DNA of 64,000 nt from Ophioceras dolichostomum (GCA_003049485.1 PYST01000116.1:1-64000), one strand, 5' to 3'; shown: positions 24,090 through 36,482, numbered from the stretch's first letter. The notes: a model not told the origin generated them from the letters alone. Translations and numbers: made by a program.

Positions 24090-25327
24090 TCAGCTGCTCC
24101 CAACCACCAAATTGATGTAAACCCCCCACGCCACGCCCGCCAGCCCCCCCACCAGGTTCCTCATCTCCAGCGTCTTGACCAGCGAGAAGTTCAGGAGGCT
24201 CACCGCGGGCCAGAGCCTCCAGCTCGCGACCAAGAAGCCCCAGAATTCGTCCCTCGAGGCCGCGACCACGTCGTCCCAGCGCACGTTGCCGTAGTCGACC
24301 GCACCCCTCCAGGAAGAAAACGAAGACAAAGCCCCGAGGAGGCTGTTGCTGCTGCTGCTGCTGCTCTCTGAACTGTAGTAGTGATGCTCCATGGCGGCGC
24401 GGATCGAGTGGATGAACAAGCTGAAGGCGAACGTGTTGATCGCCGCGCTGACGGTCTGGTCGAGCACGAGCTTCGCCGCCGTGTTGCGCAGGTTCAGCCG
24501 GGGCTCGACGAGCTTGCCCTCGGAGGCTTCCCGGTCGAGGGCTTTCTCGTCGTTAGCGGACGCCGAGGCGATGGCCTCGGCTGTGGGCGCGACGTGGAAG
24601 GCCGGGAAGGTCGATTCGAGGAAGTCTTGCCTGGGCAGGGTAAAAAAAAACATGGGTGAGCAAGTCAAGTTTGGGCGGCGGTGGGTGTGGCGTTTGGTGG
24701 TGGTTGGTTATTACTCCGCCGCACTACTAGCACCCCCGTCTTGTCTGCCTCACCACACACATATCACATATCACTGGCTCAACCACCCGCTGCATGGCGC
24801 GAGGGCTGACTTTTCTGGCCTCCCATCCCTCGCTCTATTCGTGCTAGGCTGGCACGGCACGGCTAGTTGGGTAGGTGGGTGGATGTGTGGGCGGCTGTTG
24901 GGCAGGGAAGGGAAAAGGACCTTGTTGGTCCTAGAGCGCAGGACCACATGAGGATGACCACAGGGAGGTGAGACTGGATGATGCAGCGTGTGCGCGTGCG
25001 CGAAGACTTACCACATGAAGTTTGGTGGCGTGCTGATGAGAGCATATAGGGTGAACTGGAACAGTGGGATCCAGTCGAAGACGAGAGGTTCCTAGAAAAC
25101 GGGAGGCATAAGTAACACCCCACGAAGAGGTACGCACGTATGGACGCCCGGGAGTTGGATTTGGCGGCAAGTCTAGGTGGGAGCTGAGCTGAGGGAGAGA
25201 AAGAGAGACAGAAAGTCAGATCTCATACCTTTTGATTGTATGCCGTGATTGCCTGAGCGAGGATATTGGCGGTGGCGGCCAGGACGGCCGACTGTAGAGT
25301 CGCCGTCACTATAGGAGCAGGAGCCAT
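24090..25327 (-). CDS. Mpv17/PMP22-family membrane protein
   Basis: Three exons (25327-25229, 25091-25012 and 24630-24090) give 239 residues; the second intron is 381 bp. The N-terminal half reads FDWIPLFQFTLYALISTPPNFMW, split here by the exon border. The C-terminal half carries the family pattern of paired helices, with a tryptophan-rich WRLWPAVSLLNFSLV and a final WGVYINLVVG. The family forms four-helix membrane proteins of the mitochondrial inner membrane or peroxisomes; yeast Sym1 is a stress-linked member. The loop contains a Ser-rich run (near 115-125) not typical of the family core. Which organelle it serves cannot be told from the sequence. Confidence 0.85.
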
Positions 25328-26372
25328 TGTGCTTCTACGCCTTCCTTATAGCAGGTGTCCTTCACCGAAGGGGAGAGGCTCTATCTCGGTAAGTTGTCGA
25401 GTCTCTCTGGACGCCGCCGCGCAGAGGGTGCGGAAACACAGGACGCAGCGCTCAACTGGTCTTCGAGGACTGCGGGGAGCCGAGATCGGCAAAGAGATAA
25501 GCTTGAAAGTAAGGTCGAGAGATTGGACGATTCGGGAGCTTCGTGATCCCTGCTCTGATTTCTTGGGCGTTGTTTCGAAACAAAGCTCCCCGGGTTCAAA
25601 ATCGTCTAGGAATGCTTAGCAGTTCAAGTGTCTAATTATTATGGGTTATGAGGAAGGGGAAAAGAGAGAAAAGTGGAATATGTTAGGGCTGTCTGTCTGT
25701 AGGAGCAAAGAAGCGATGCGTGCTGGTCTGCCAGTTGGTTGGTCGCAAAAAGCCATGTGCCATGTGCTAGGCGCTGCAGGATGCTAAGATGCAAGCAAGT
25801 TGAAGCGAGCAGAGCGAAATGGAGAATTTCTGGGGTAGTATTTCGAGGCGAGCAACAGAAAAGTCCAGGACAAGACGCCCCAGGACCGAGGCCGCCGTGG
25901 CGGCTCCTTCCACTCAATGTGTAAGTGTAAGGGCGTGATCGGTAGCAACGGAGGTAATAGGGGCAGTAGCCAGGAGGGTTCTAACAGGTGCGAAAAACGC
26001 AAAAGTCCGCTAAATTCAAGATGGAAATGTTAGAAGACGCAGGTTTAGCCGACGTTTTAACGTTGTATAACCCCAAAATTTTTGGTCAGGAAAAAGATCA
26101 CACTTGAAGAGAAAGTCGAATAGAATTTTCATTAGAAAAACTTGTATACCGGGAAAACCAAACCAGGCCAAATTGTACACTCCGTAGCCCGTTGCACCCT
26201 ACTACCCTCCGTTTCCGTTACCCTCTGTTTTCTATTACCTTACGTTTCCATTGCCACCGACTACGCTCCAGGCGAACATACAGTACAGGCATGCAGATAG
26301 GATGGTTGCTCTCTCTCTCTCTAGCACTCTTCAAAACGGCGATAGACGGACGAGGGTGATAGCGATCCCACG
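25328..26372. other. Spacer between Mpv17-like promoter and yif1 end
   Basis: About 1 kb with the Mpv17-like gene promoter and the yif1 3' region. An AT-rich part lies near 26000-26160. No gene was seen. Confidence 0.5.
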
Positions 26373-27996
26373 CTATGGCCTCGACAGGATCCACATGAAG
26401 AAGAGTTGCACGACGTAAGAGTAGAAGAACAGGAACTGCGTCCTCTGGTTCCTCTTCGCTCTTGACTCCGTCTGCAACCTAGCCTCGCTCGAGTTTTCTG
26501 GGAGGAGGACGTACTTGAGGGATCGCATCTAATGATCACGCAAGGGAGAAGAAAGTGTGGACCGGTGGTTAGCCCAGATATTGCGAACATTAACATGACT
26601 AGCAGCGGCAGCAGCAGCAGCAACAGCCAGAGGACACAAATGAAGCAAGCCACCGCAGAAGCTCCTGCCGGCCGCTGTCAAAGGAAACAGCATGGGAAGG
26701 AAATAGTCAGGGTGCAAAAAGAAAAAAAAAAGGAACTTACCATGAAAAGGGAGTTCGCCAAGAAGGTGTAGATGAACACGCTCCAGCCCCACCAGCCGCC
26801 GGTGCCCCGGCCGCCGTTCATGACCTCGGCGATCGACACCGTCGCGATGACGCCCACGAACTTGTAGCCAGAGTAGGCCACCAGGTCCAGCAGCTGCGAG
26901 TTGTTGGAGATGCTCATGATGTAGCAGCCGATCTTCAGGATCAGGATCTCGACCGCGACCACCAGGAACGCCGTGACCGCGGTGGCGCCAAGCAGCTCCG
27001 GCTGGAACTCGCCGCGGAGGCCGGCGAGCAGGGTCGAGAGGAGGATGTATGTCACCAGCGACATCACTGTTTGTGGTGGCGGTGTCAGCCAGAAGGGGAA
27101 GGGAAAACAGCCTTGTAGAGGAGAGACAGACAGACGAGACTGGAGGAGGGGGAGGGGAGGTTGCATGACAGTACCAGCGGCGTGGCGGGGCACGAAGGTA
27201 GGAAGGAAGGAAAGGAGGTGAGGGTGAGTGATGACGAGAAAGAAAAAAACGTACCTGGGATGTACATGTCCGGGCTGTTGATGTCGTCCCTGGGCGGCAG
27301 ATACCAGCCCTCCTGGCCACTCGGGCCCATAGCCTGCTTCCGCGACCAGGGCTTGTGCCTCCACGGGAAGAGCACCAGGTACAGCTTGTTGACGACGTAC
27401 GAGTTGTTTACTTTGAAGTAGTGCTTCAGCGCGGCGCGGAAGTTGAAGTACCGACCGATCTGTGTGAGCGCGAAAGACAAGACAACAGAAGTCAGCTAGC
27501 TTTTCCATCTAGCAGTCACAAGGCGGGTCATAGAAGTGAGCTCTCGGCGAGGTAGTCTGTCCGTCTGTCTGTCGGCACAGTGATGACTGTGTTTTCCGCA
27601 GAGCAAAGAATCCTAGCCAAAGGCCTCCCGGTGACGGGCGCAGCATCACGCTCTGCGCGCGTGCGTCGCAACACCTACATTCTGATCAAGATACTCCTGC
27701 CCGTGCTTAAACGCCGACTGCGAGAAGTGCGCCGCGACCTGGGCGGCCGGGTCGTTCATGAACTGTCCGTACTGGCCAAACATGTTGTGCGCTCCGGCGC
27801 CGCCGCCCGGCGCGCCTCCGCCGCCTCCGCCCTGCGCGTAGGGACTGCTGCCGTAGCCGCCCTGTTGTCCTCCTCCGTGCTGCGACGCCTGCGACGCCGG
27901 CGGCGGCGGTGACCTCAGCTGGGGGACTGTCGAGACATGCTGGGGCACCGGGTGGTGCAGTGGAGGAGACTGTCCGTATGTTTGGGGACGCTGCAT
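26373..27996 (-). CDS. Yif1, ER-Golgi transport protein
   Basis: Four exons (27996-27679, 27459-27255, 27066-26741 and 26528-26373) with phases 0, 1 and 0 give 334 residues. The cytosolic N-terminus is rich in Pro, Gln and Gly. Then come GQFMNDPAAQVAAHFSQSAF and YFKVNNSYVVNKLYLVLFPW, both signatures of the Yif1 family, followed by about five hydrophobic helices and a short C-terminal end after FFMWIL. Yif1 binds Yip1 and helps COPII vesicle budding or fusion between the ER and the Golgi. The gene is divergent from the SRP receptor alpha gene across about 0.7 kb. Confidence 0.93.
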
Positions 27997-28692
27997 CGTG
28001 CTGAGAGGAGGAGGAGGAGGAGTCGTTTCTCGTTTTGTGGCAGAATCGAGCTTTATTTCGAGATGGAAAGACCTCGTCCCGTTCTGTGAAAGGTGAGAGT
28101 CTGCGCTGCTGTTGCTACCACAGCTTCGTCGGGGGAGAGAGGTGGAAGTTGTGGCAGAAGCGAGGTGAGTAGGAGGATTCAAGCTGCGGCAGGTTTGCAA
28201 GCTGTCCAGTCCAGATCTATGTGAATTTAACAATTTGGCATTTGAAAGGTGTCTGGATGATATCTAGGTGGACGCTCAGCCTCTGGCGCAGTACCGATTT
28301 GATGGCCCCCTGTCACATGTGGAGAACCACCTGAAAGCAGCCTGGAATATGTGATGACACCCACTATCCGGAGAATTCAAAACCCTAAGCCGTCCATTTC
28401 AGTGCATGCCTGGACCTGAAGCTTCGAGGGATCCTTATCGGAATTTTTGATACAAGTACATGATACGAGGGCCCCTCCTCGAAACCTTCATCCTCAAGAG
28501 TCGCCTCTAATTACCCACCGTATATCTGTACTTCGGTCGCTTCGCTGTCCCAGCACTCCCGCCAACTCTTCAGGACGAGCATCTCTTCCCAATTCAAACA
28601 TTGCCTCATGAGGTAACCCCAAGGACTGAGAGGACACAGTATTCGTCGGTCCGTCCTCGAACCATCCAGCCCTCCCATCCATCCCATCCATC
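27997..28692. other. Divergent promoter region yif1 / SRP receptor alpha
   Basis: About 0.7 kb between two divergent start codons, expected to hold both promoters and 5' UTRs. GA/CT-rich leader sequence lies near the yif1 start. No other feature was seen. Confidence 0.6.
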
Positions 28693-31127
28693 ATGCTGGA
28701 CTGCTTCGAGATCGTGACCACCTCCGGGGTCGTCCTCTGGTCGCGGACCATGACGTACGTGCACCCCTCAGTGATCAACAACTTCATCGCCGACGTCTTC
28801 ATAGAGGAGAAGCTCGCATCCGGCGGCGGCGGTGGCGCCAAAGAGAGCAGCCTGGCCTCGAGCAACCCCCCCTACCGGACCGACCAGCACACCCTGCGAT
28901 GGGCCTTCGTGAAGGAGCTGGGGCTCATCTTCGTCGCCGTCTACCGTTCGCTCTTCCACCTGTCGTGGATCGACAAGCTCGTCGACCACATCCGCGCCAT
29001 ATTTGTCAAGTTGTACGGCGACCAGCTGACGAAGCCGCACACCACCATCGTCGAGTGCGCCAGCTTCGACGAGTACTTTGACCAGCAGATCAAGGAGCTG
29101 GAGGGCAGCGCCGCCGCTAGCACCACCACCACTACTACTACCGGTGCCGCCGTCACCGCCTTTACTACCAGCAGAGACGCAGACGGTTACGACCTGGGTG
29201 AAGAACCTCCCCTCCCGCCAGGCCACAACTTCCGCACGGGAGCAGCAGTATCGCGGAATGCCTTGGCGGGGGTGAAGCAGCCGCAGCAGCAGCAGCAGCA
29301 GCACGAGGAAGAGAAGTCCTACGAATCGACCGCCAGCGTCTCACCGAATACTTCACGACCCTCGACCTCCGCGGGCGCCACCTCCACCAGCCACCACCAC
29401 CACCTCGTCGTCGCGAAGCCCAGCCCCATGGCCAAGATGTCCCGGCGCGCCCGCAAGGCGCAACACCACGCAGCGGCATCCAGCATCTTCCCCGCCTCGT
29501 CAGGCGACGAGTCCTCGCGTGGAGGTGGCGGCGGTGGCAAGGCTAAAGGCGGCTCCTCCAAGCCCACCAAGAAGGGCCGGAAATGGGGCGCCGACGGCCT
29601 AGCGGACGAGGATGACGGCGTGCAGCTCGACTACTCCGCCGCAGCCGCAGCTCCTGGAGGCGACGACGAGCAACCGCTAGGAGCAGCTGCTGCTGCTGCC
29701 GTCGAGGAGGTGGACGCGTCCACGTGGGGATCGAAGACGAAGGGCAAGTTCGTCCTGAAGGATCTCGGCGACGAGGTGCACTCGATCCTGGCGGCGGACG
29801 AGAAGAGCAAGGCGGCTGCTGCTGCTGCCGCGAAGGCTGCTCAGAGTGGTGGTGGTGGCTCAGGCGGGCTTATCGGGTCGGGCCTAAGCACCATCAGCGG
29901 TCTGTTCAGGAATGTGGTAGGGGGAAAGGTGCTGACCAAGGAGGACTTGGACAAGGCCATGAAGGGCATGGAGGACCACCTTTTGCGCAAGAACGTCGCG
30001 CGCGAGGCGGCTGTTCGGCTGTGCGAGGGCGTGGAGAAGGAGCTGGTCGGTGTGAAGACTGGCAGCTTCGAAAGTGAGTTTCTTTTTGCTTTACCCCTTA
30101 AATGACGAGTGCCTGGCAGCTGGCCATGAGACCTTACCTTTTCTTTCTTATCTTGACTAACAACACACCACACCTCACTTCTTTCTCACTTCCCAGGCAC
30201 GAGCACCCGCGTCCAAGCCGCAATGGAAGCCTCCCTGACCAAAATGCTCACCCCGACCTCGTCCCTCGACCTCCTCCGCGAGATCGACTCGGTCACCTCC
30301 CCGCCGCCCACGTCCCTGCGCCAGCGCCGGCCCTACGTCATGTCGATCGTGGGCGTCAACGGCGTGGGCAAATCGACGAACCTGTCCAAGATCTGCTTCT
30401 TCCTCCTGCAGAACAAGTACAAGGTCCTCATCGCGGCCGGCGACACCTTCCGCTCCGGCGCGGTCGAGCAGCTGGCCGTGCACGTGCGGAACCTGAAGGA
30501 GCTCACGGCCCGCGAGGGCGGGCAGGTCGAGCTCTACCAGAGGGGCTATGGGAAGGACGCGGCCGCCGTGGCGAAGGATGCTGTGACCTTCGCGACGCAG
30601 GAGGGCTTCGACGTCGTGCTGATCGACACGGCCGGGAGGAGGCATAACGACCAGAGGCTGATGTCGAGCCTGGAGAAGTTCGCCAAGTTCGCGCAGCCGG
30701 ACAAGATCCTGATGGTCGGAGAGGTATGATAACTCCCCATCCCCTCCCCTTTACCCCTTACCCCTCCCCAAAATCTACTTTCTCTTACGGAAAGACAACA
30801 CACCCGAACCAACTCCGTGTTTCTTCTCTTTTCTATTGTACTAACCTAATCCCCTCCGGCCCCTCGATTGTCTTACAGGCCCTAGTAGGCACCGACTCCG
30901 TCATGCAAGCGCGCAACTTCAACGCCGCCTTCGGCTCCGGCCGGACCCTGGACGGCTTCATCATCTCCAAGTGCGACACCGTGGGCAACATGGTCGGCAC
31001 GCTCGTGAGCATCGTCCACGCCACCAACGTGCCGGTCCTATTCGTCGGTGTGGGACAGCACTACTCGGACCTGCGCAACTTCTCGGTCAAGTGGGCGGTC
31101 GAGAAGCTCTTGAGCAGCGAGTCGTAG
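28693..31127 (+). CDS. Signal recognition particle receptor subunit alpha
   Basis: Three exons (28693-30073, 30197-30723 and 30879-31127) give 718 residues. The N-terminal SRX domain (MLDCFEIVTTSGVVLW, and later FVAVYRSLFHLSWIDKL) binds the membrane beta subunit. A long linker follows with Gln, His and Gly/Lys-rich stretches, then the N and G domains. GTPase motifs are GVNGVGKST near 512, DTAGRR near 604 and SKCDTVG near 666. The protein docks ribosome-SRP complexes at the ER membrane for co-translational translocation. In the third motif set the usual TKxD is SKCD, a conservative change also seen in relatives. It is divergent from yif1. Confidence 0.95.
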
Positions 31128-31939
31128 CTTAAGGAAGGGGAGGCTCTCACTCAGGTCAGGTCAGGGTGTTTCGGGCTAGGTAGCTAGGGCCTTTTTTGTG
31201 CTCACTTCTGTGGCAGGGCAGGAAGGTACTAGTACGTTGGGTACCTCGAATTTCAAATCACTCGGCCCATCAATAAATAAACGTCGAGTATGCCGGTTGC
31301 TGCTCGTTGGGTTCTCTGTTGCTCAGGGCGATGAAATACGTAGCTGGTCTATCTCTTTTTGGCTTGAACGTGCTTCTTGACATGTATGCATCCCCATTTC
31401 TGCCCAATTCGTAAATCCGCCTTACCAAAGCCCTCGCCTTAAGACCGTAATATCCCCCCCCCCCCCCAAGGTTACCCCTGCAGTGGGAAGGCTAGTGTGA
31501 ATTCGTGATGCTCCCCTGAGCGAGGCTGACCGAAACTGTCATGTCCTCGAGGGCACAGTCACGACCTTCACAACGGCGCTGCTCAGTTTGGACGCCCACC
31601 TGCTATTATCCCTAGCATCGACAGAAAGCATCTGCCGGGTTGATGTAGCGAGACCAACAGACACACGGCTCGAGAGGAGGTGGGAAAGAGAACTTAATAG
31701 ATTTCGAGCGCAGATGGTAGGAGCCCCAGATAGCTAGAGAGCGGACGAGGAACAGGCAAGAATGGCGTCAATACACGTACAAAAGGTTCACGCGAGAGGA
31801 CGGGATGAATTAGCAAGCCCTTTTATAAATTCGACTCTAGGTTCTCCCAAGTCTGCTTTCGAGACTGGACCGCCTATCTACAATGCTAGAGTACACAAAG
31901 GAGAGAAAACCCGGGAATCTCGGAGGAGGATTTTGTCGC
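31128..31939. other. Convergent 3' region SR-alpha / atp7
   Basis: About 0.8 kb between two converging stop codons. It includes a poly-C tract near 31457-31468 and the downstream flank of both genes. No gene was seen. Confidence 0.5.
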
Positions 31940-32887
31940 TTATAGAATGGAGAGATCGCCGAACGTCTCCTGTAGTGGTATGTTAGCAGGCCGTATCTGA
32001 CGGTACGACACAGGAAGAAGGAGAAGAATAGGGATGTCAGAAAAAAACGTACCTTGTATCCAGGCACCTGCCAGCGGCCCTTGGCCACGAGCTTCTCGGT
32101 CTTCTGGTCGATTTCGGGCGCCGCGGCGGCAACGTCGTCCTGTAAGGAGGGAAAAAAAGGATCAGCGTCAGTCGTTGTTTGCTCCGTCCCATAGAAAGCC
32201 AATCCGTGGATTCTGTCTGCTCTGAGCAGCATCATTCCCAGGGCAGCCGGCCCCAACGCACCACCACCACCCTCACCAGGGGGGACAAAAATGTCAAGCA
32301 TAAGAAGACAACGTACGACAGTGAGGTCCTCAAACGGCCTAGCCTCCTCGATGTTCTTCAGCGTCTTCTCCAGGTCCTTCAGCTCGAGCGCGACCTGGGA
32401 CCTCGTCGCCTCCGCGTTCTTGACGGCCTCGACCTCGAACGCGTCGATGGCCTTGAGCTGGCGCGAGACGTCGTAGGTGGCCGGCTTGTACGCCGCGAAC
32501 CGCTTCTCGATCTCGTCGACGATCGCCTGGTTCTTGAGGACCGACCGGTAGTGGGCGAAGTCGACCTGGGTCGGCAGCTCGGACAGCTGCTGCACCTTGC
32601 GGCGGGCGTCGTCGTTCCGCTTCTTGAACGCCTGCAGGGAGGCGACCGTCTGCCCCCGGAGGCCGAGCGAGGTCGTCACCTTCGCCCAGTCCATCTTGAG
32701 CGCTGCGCTTCGCTGGATAAGAAGGGAAGGAGAAAATTAGCTCAGTTCTCGGGGCGGGGGGGGACGAGGCCTTGGGAGGCCCCGGATTGTTGGTATCGTG
32801 AGGGATCAATTGGCGAATCTGTTCGGTCGGTCCTGAAGCAGAGAGGGTGAGCATCAATTGAGCAGGAGGGTAACTTACTGCGGCCAT
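31940..32887 (-). CDS. ATP synthase subunit d, mitochondrial (Atp7)
   Basis: Four exons (32887-32879, 32712-32317, 32139-32053 and 31969-31940), all joined in phase 0, give 173 residues, the normal length. The protein reads MAA then RSAALKMDWAKVTTSLGLRG, has LKDLEKTLKNIEEARPFEDL in the middle and ends FGDLSIL, matching fungal Atp7 throughout. It is part of the peripheral stalk of the F1Fo ATP synthase in the inner membrane. The first exon holds only nine bases. Upstream lies an inverted pair of CACGTG sites (33006-33054). Confidence 0.95.
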
Positions 32888-33715
32888 TTTTGCGGTTGAT
32901 TTGTGAGGTAGAAAGGAGTGGAGATGCTTGAATGTTGAAGCCGGTGATGACCACGATCGTTGCCGAACTTCTCCATGCAAAGTTGGTTTGCCGGTTCCGA
33001 AGCTCCAGATCACGTGCACCTCAGCTCCGGTCACGAAACAATGCACGTGATCTGCGGCGGCTTCACCTTGCCCCCTCGACAGACCCAGGGCACTTCAGCG
33101 ATTCGCCGACACAGTTCATCTGAAAACGATTATTGAAACCACCTACGTACTACGTTGGGCGGAGGAGGCAAGATGGCAGTACGAACCAACGCCTTCTACG
33201 CCATACACATATCGCGCGCTGGAGAGAGAGGAGTAGCGGAAGTCGCACTCATGCGCCACCATCTGTATGATCATGAAGCTTCCACCCATGTCTGCATGAA
33301 GAGATAGATGGCCTGAAAACATAGGATCATTTTCGCATTGCTTTTTCTTTGCCGCCGCCATCCGATGCACGACAATTTCTTCCGGGTCGCATGCGCGTCC
33401 GAAAGGAGAACCCGGAGACCTTCCAAGAGAAAGAGAAAGAAAAACCCAACACAGCAATTTCCCCAGGTAGGTAAGGTAAGGTAGGCAGGTCAAAGAGGTT
33501 TGATGATGACTGAACACACGATGTAGCTACAAAACAGCTGTCCAGCATCCGTAACTGCCCCCCACCGCCTGCCGCCGCTTGCCGCCGCCGGCCGGAGTTC
33601 TGGTCTTTGCAACGTTTCCCTCCTACCAAAGAAAGAAAAAGCAAGCAAGCACCGGCGCACCCATCCCCGTGTCCCCCCTGAACAACCTACGCACCTAGAT
33701 AGCCAGGTAGACAGA
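32888..33715. other. Spacer: atp7 promoter and egd2 3' region
   Basis: About 0.8 kb. It contains the inverted CACGTG pair near the atp7 end and a TAGGTA-type run at 33465-33490. No gene was seen. Confidence 0.5.
33006..33054. promoter_or_regulatory. 13-bp perfect inverted repeat with CACGTG in each arm
   Basis: cagatcacgtgca at 33006-33018 is mirrored exactly by tgcacgtgatctg at 33042-33054, with 23 bases between. Each arm holds an E-box CACGTG inside TCACGTG, the Cbf1/bHLH type. It lies about 120-167 bases upstream of the atp7 start codon, where an activator site would be expected. Function is inferred. Confidence 0.6.
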
Positions 33716-34730
33716 CTAGACGCTCAAAGCCATGATCGAGTTGACTATGTCATTGTCATTATCCTTCAGCGCAATGATGGCCTTCTTGCGCGAGACGCCC
33801 GCCTGCGTCATGACGAGCTCGATGTCCTTGTCCTCGATGCCCTCGGCGTCGACCTCCTCGTCGTCGTCGTCGTCGGCAGCCGCCGCTCCTCCCTTGGCGT
33901 CGCCGCCGCCGCCCGAGCCGCCGCCGCCGCCGCCGCCCGTCTTGCCGGAGGACTCGCCGCCGTGGCTGTGGCCGGCGTGGTCGTGGTCGTGGCCGTGCCC
34001 TCCATGCGACGCCAGCTGCTGGGCGGCGGCGGCCTGGGCGGAGGCGTTCAGGTCCTCGATCTTGGCCTCGCCGAAGACGCTGGATTTGGGGGGAAGGGTC
34101 GTAAGGGTCAGCTTCTCTTGCAATTCGGTAGTGGTGGACGAGAGACATCTCCCTCCCTCCAGTTTTCGTCTATCGCCGTCTGCGAGTCTGTCGCCCGTTC
34201 CTCTGGGGCTCACTCCCCAGTTCACTGTCGAAACTTACATGTGGGTGCCGGTGTGAGGCGACTTGTAGACCTCCGGGTTGTTGATCACGAAGAGGATCTG
34301 TCGTAATGTTGCGACAAGTCAGCATGCGCACAGGTGTGTAGCGAGTTCATTGGCGTAGTCTCATAGGGAGGGGCGACGACGTGGTGTGTTGTCCCCCCCA
34401 GTGCCCCAGCCTGCGGGGTCGGCGGTTCGCCAAGCACGAGGCCGCACTTGGGTGCCGCCAGGACGTTGAGCCGAAGGGAAAAAGCTTGCCACTCACGTTC
34501 TTCGGCCGGCGCAGGGTGACACGGGTGATGCCCTCAACGCGGGTGAGGTGCAGCTTCTCCAGGGCCTTGCGCGCCTTCTTCTCATTGCGGGAGTGGATAA
34601 CGGTGGTCGAGCCGGAGGGGATGGTGGCGTCGCCCTCGGCATCGGACTCGTCGGAGCTATCCTCGAGCTCCTCAACGGTGGGCTTCCTGGGGTCCTCGTC
34701 CGGGAGCTCCTCGACTCGCGGGTTCGCCAT
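33716..34730 (-). CDS. Nascent polypeptide-associated complex subunit alpha (Egd2)
   Basis: Three exons (34730-34497, 34297-34239 and 34079-33716) give 218 residues. The NAC domain holds KALEKLHLTRVEGITRVTLR, ILFVINNPEVYKSP and VFGEAKIEDLNASAQ. The C-terminal UBA domain holds IELVMTQAGVSRKKAI and NDIVNSIMAL. The protein binds ribosomes with NAC beta and shields new chains, opposing wrong targeting to the ER. Between NAC and UBA lies a His-rich segment (HGGHGHDHDHAGHSHGG), then a Gly run and an Asp run. Fungal relatives have some His here; the density in this copy is high. Confidence 0.95.
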
Positions 34731-35900
34731 GTTGAGAAGGGAAAAAAAAAAAAAACTTGTTGTGAGGTTAGGTGGCGGCTGTTAGCGGAGGTAATCGGTG
34801 ATTCGCCCCGGGGCGGTCAAGGCTGCTCCTTCTCTGAGCTCCGCAGTCCGAGAGAAAGAGCAAGACAAAAACTGCAGCTCATGCTGTCCTGCAATTCTAG
34901 AGCCCAGGGACAAGGGCAATTTGGGAAGATTAGAGCATGAAATATCGCTCTAGTGGACTCGAAAACTTACTTTAGTTGGGCCTCAGTCTCCCACTACCCT
35001 GCGTTGCTAGTCGTTCGTCGCGTTGCTCCTCGAGGCTGTGCCGTTGTGTGAAGAAATCCAGGTTGAAAATCTTCGACGTAGGGCTTGCGGGCTGTTGGAG
35101 GCACTAAGCCCGATTAGGGAAGCTTTGTACTGTGTGAGCACTGTGGGCGTGCAACTGACTTCACCATTACGGCAGCCCCTCCGAAGACTTCATTGCCAGA
35201 CTGACGGAATACCTGTGCCGAGCATGACCCTGAACAGGTACTCTCATGGACACCTTGCATGGGAAGTCACCATGATGACGAGGGCAGTCCCGCGGGCAGT
35301 CTCACGGCGCTGGTAGGAGTCTGCGTTCTCCTCCTAGCAGCACAGAGTAGCAGAACATCATCACTCGTCAATCATCAGCGAGTGAGAGGACAGAGCCCAT
35401 AGCGTGCTTGGTTCAGGATTTCCGATCTCATTTACGCCGCCGCCACGATCTTTTGAATGATATCTGTGACGTTTGTTTGACAGAGGGCCTTTCCCAGAAA
35501 AAGAGGAAAGTTTGCAAAAGCAATCGCAGGTAACCCCGGGTGCCCGTCTCGATGTAGTTTGGTAATGCAGTCCATTTTTCAGGAAGGAAAAAAACCCGTT
35601 GTGTCCGCAACCGCCGAAAACCCACGCAACGACCAGAAAGAAAAAAAAGGTAATAGTGGTAAAGAGAGAGCCATCCAGTTTCATTCATCCTCTTGCCTGC
35701 CGGTTGGACTCTCCTCTTGAGTCTCCCCCTTCATCATCATAATCGCCATCCATCTCACTTCCTCTCCCCCCCTCCTCCTCCGTCTCTGTTGCCACATCCT
35801 CCGCGGATCCCCTGCCGAAGGATGATGGATTGGTGAGATGGTGGTGGTGGTGGTGGTAGGCGGTAGGAAAATGCGAGAGAAGACCATGTCCCCCCTTCTT
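34731..35900. other. Spacer: egd2 promoter and rpl14 3' region
   Basis: About 1.2 kb. It begins with an A/T homopolymer just upstream of egd2 (near 34741-34755). Open frames are short and lack family features. No gene was seen. Confidence 0.5.
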
Positions 35901-36482
35901 TTACGCAGCAGCAGCCCGGATCTTGGCCTGGGCCTTGCGGCGCTCAAAGGTCGCGCGCTTCTGCAGGCGCATGACCTTGAAGCGGTCGAAGTCGGTCAGG
36001 TTCTTCCGCCGCTCGCTCTGGAGCTTCTTCTTCGCCCAGCTGGACTCGGCCCACTTCTCGTCGATGCCGGCCTTGGCCCACGCGGCCTTGACGGTTCCTG
36101 TCCGCGCGCCGCGGGGGAGCGACTCGATGACGTGCTGGGACAGCAGGGTGTGGCTGAGGGAAACGGCTTGTCGGGGAACGGTCAGGCGGGAGTCTGAGGA
36201 TGGGCCGTCGACCAGAACCTGTGCACACAACGACATTTGTCAATTCCAATTCCTAGTCTGCCTGCCCAAAATTCGTGTTCTTCCCATATCTCCCATTCCC
36301 TCCCAGCAGAAGGAGGCCCGTTCGCCACATCGTGGAGGGCGAGCAGAGAAACGTACCCGCTTGTGGTCGATGATCTCGACGATCGCAGCGATTCTGCCGG
36401 CGTAGGGACCCTCCTGGAGGAGGACGACGCGGCCGACCTCGACCAGGCGCCACTTGGAGGCGACGATAGTGGCTTCACCCAT
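35901..36482 (-). CDS. 60S ribosomal protein eL14 (Rpl14)
   Basis: Two coding exons (36482-36357 and 36218-35901) with a 138-bp intron give 147 residues. It starts MGEATIVASKWRLVEVGRVV, includes GPYAGRIAAIVEIIDHKRVL and VDGPSS, and ends in a basic region (WAKKKLQSERRKNLTDFDRF), as eL14 does. A further intron probably lies in the 5' UTR: an acceptor at 36495 is 13 bases before the start codon, and a GTGAGT donor is at 36663. 5' UTR introns are frequent in fungal ribosomal protein genes. Confidence 0.95.
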
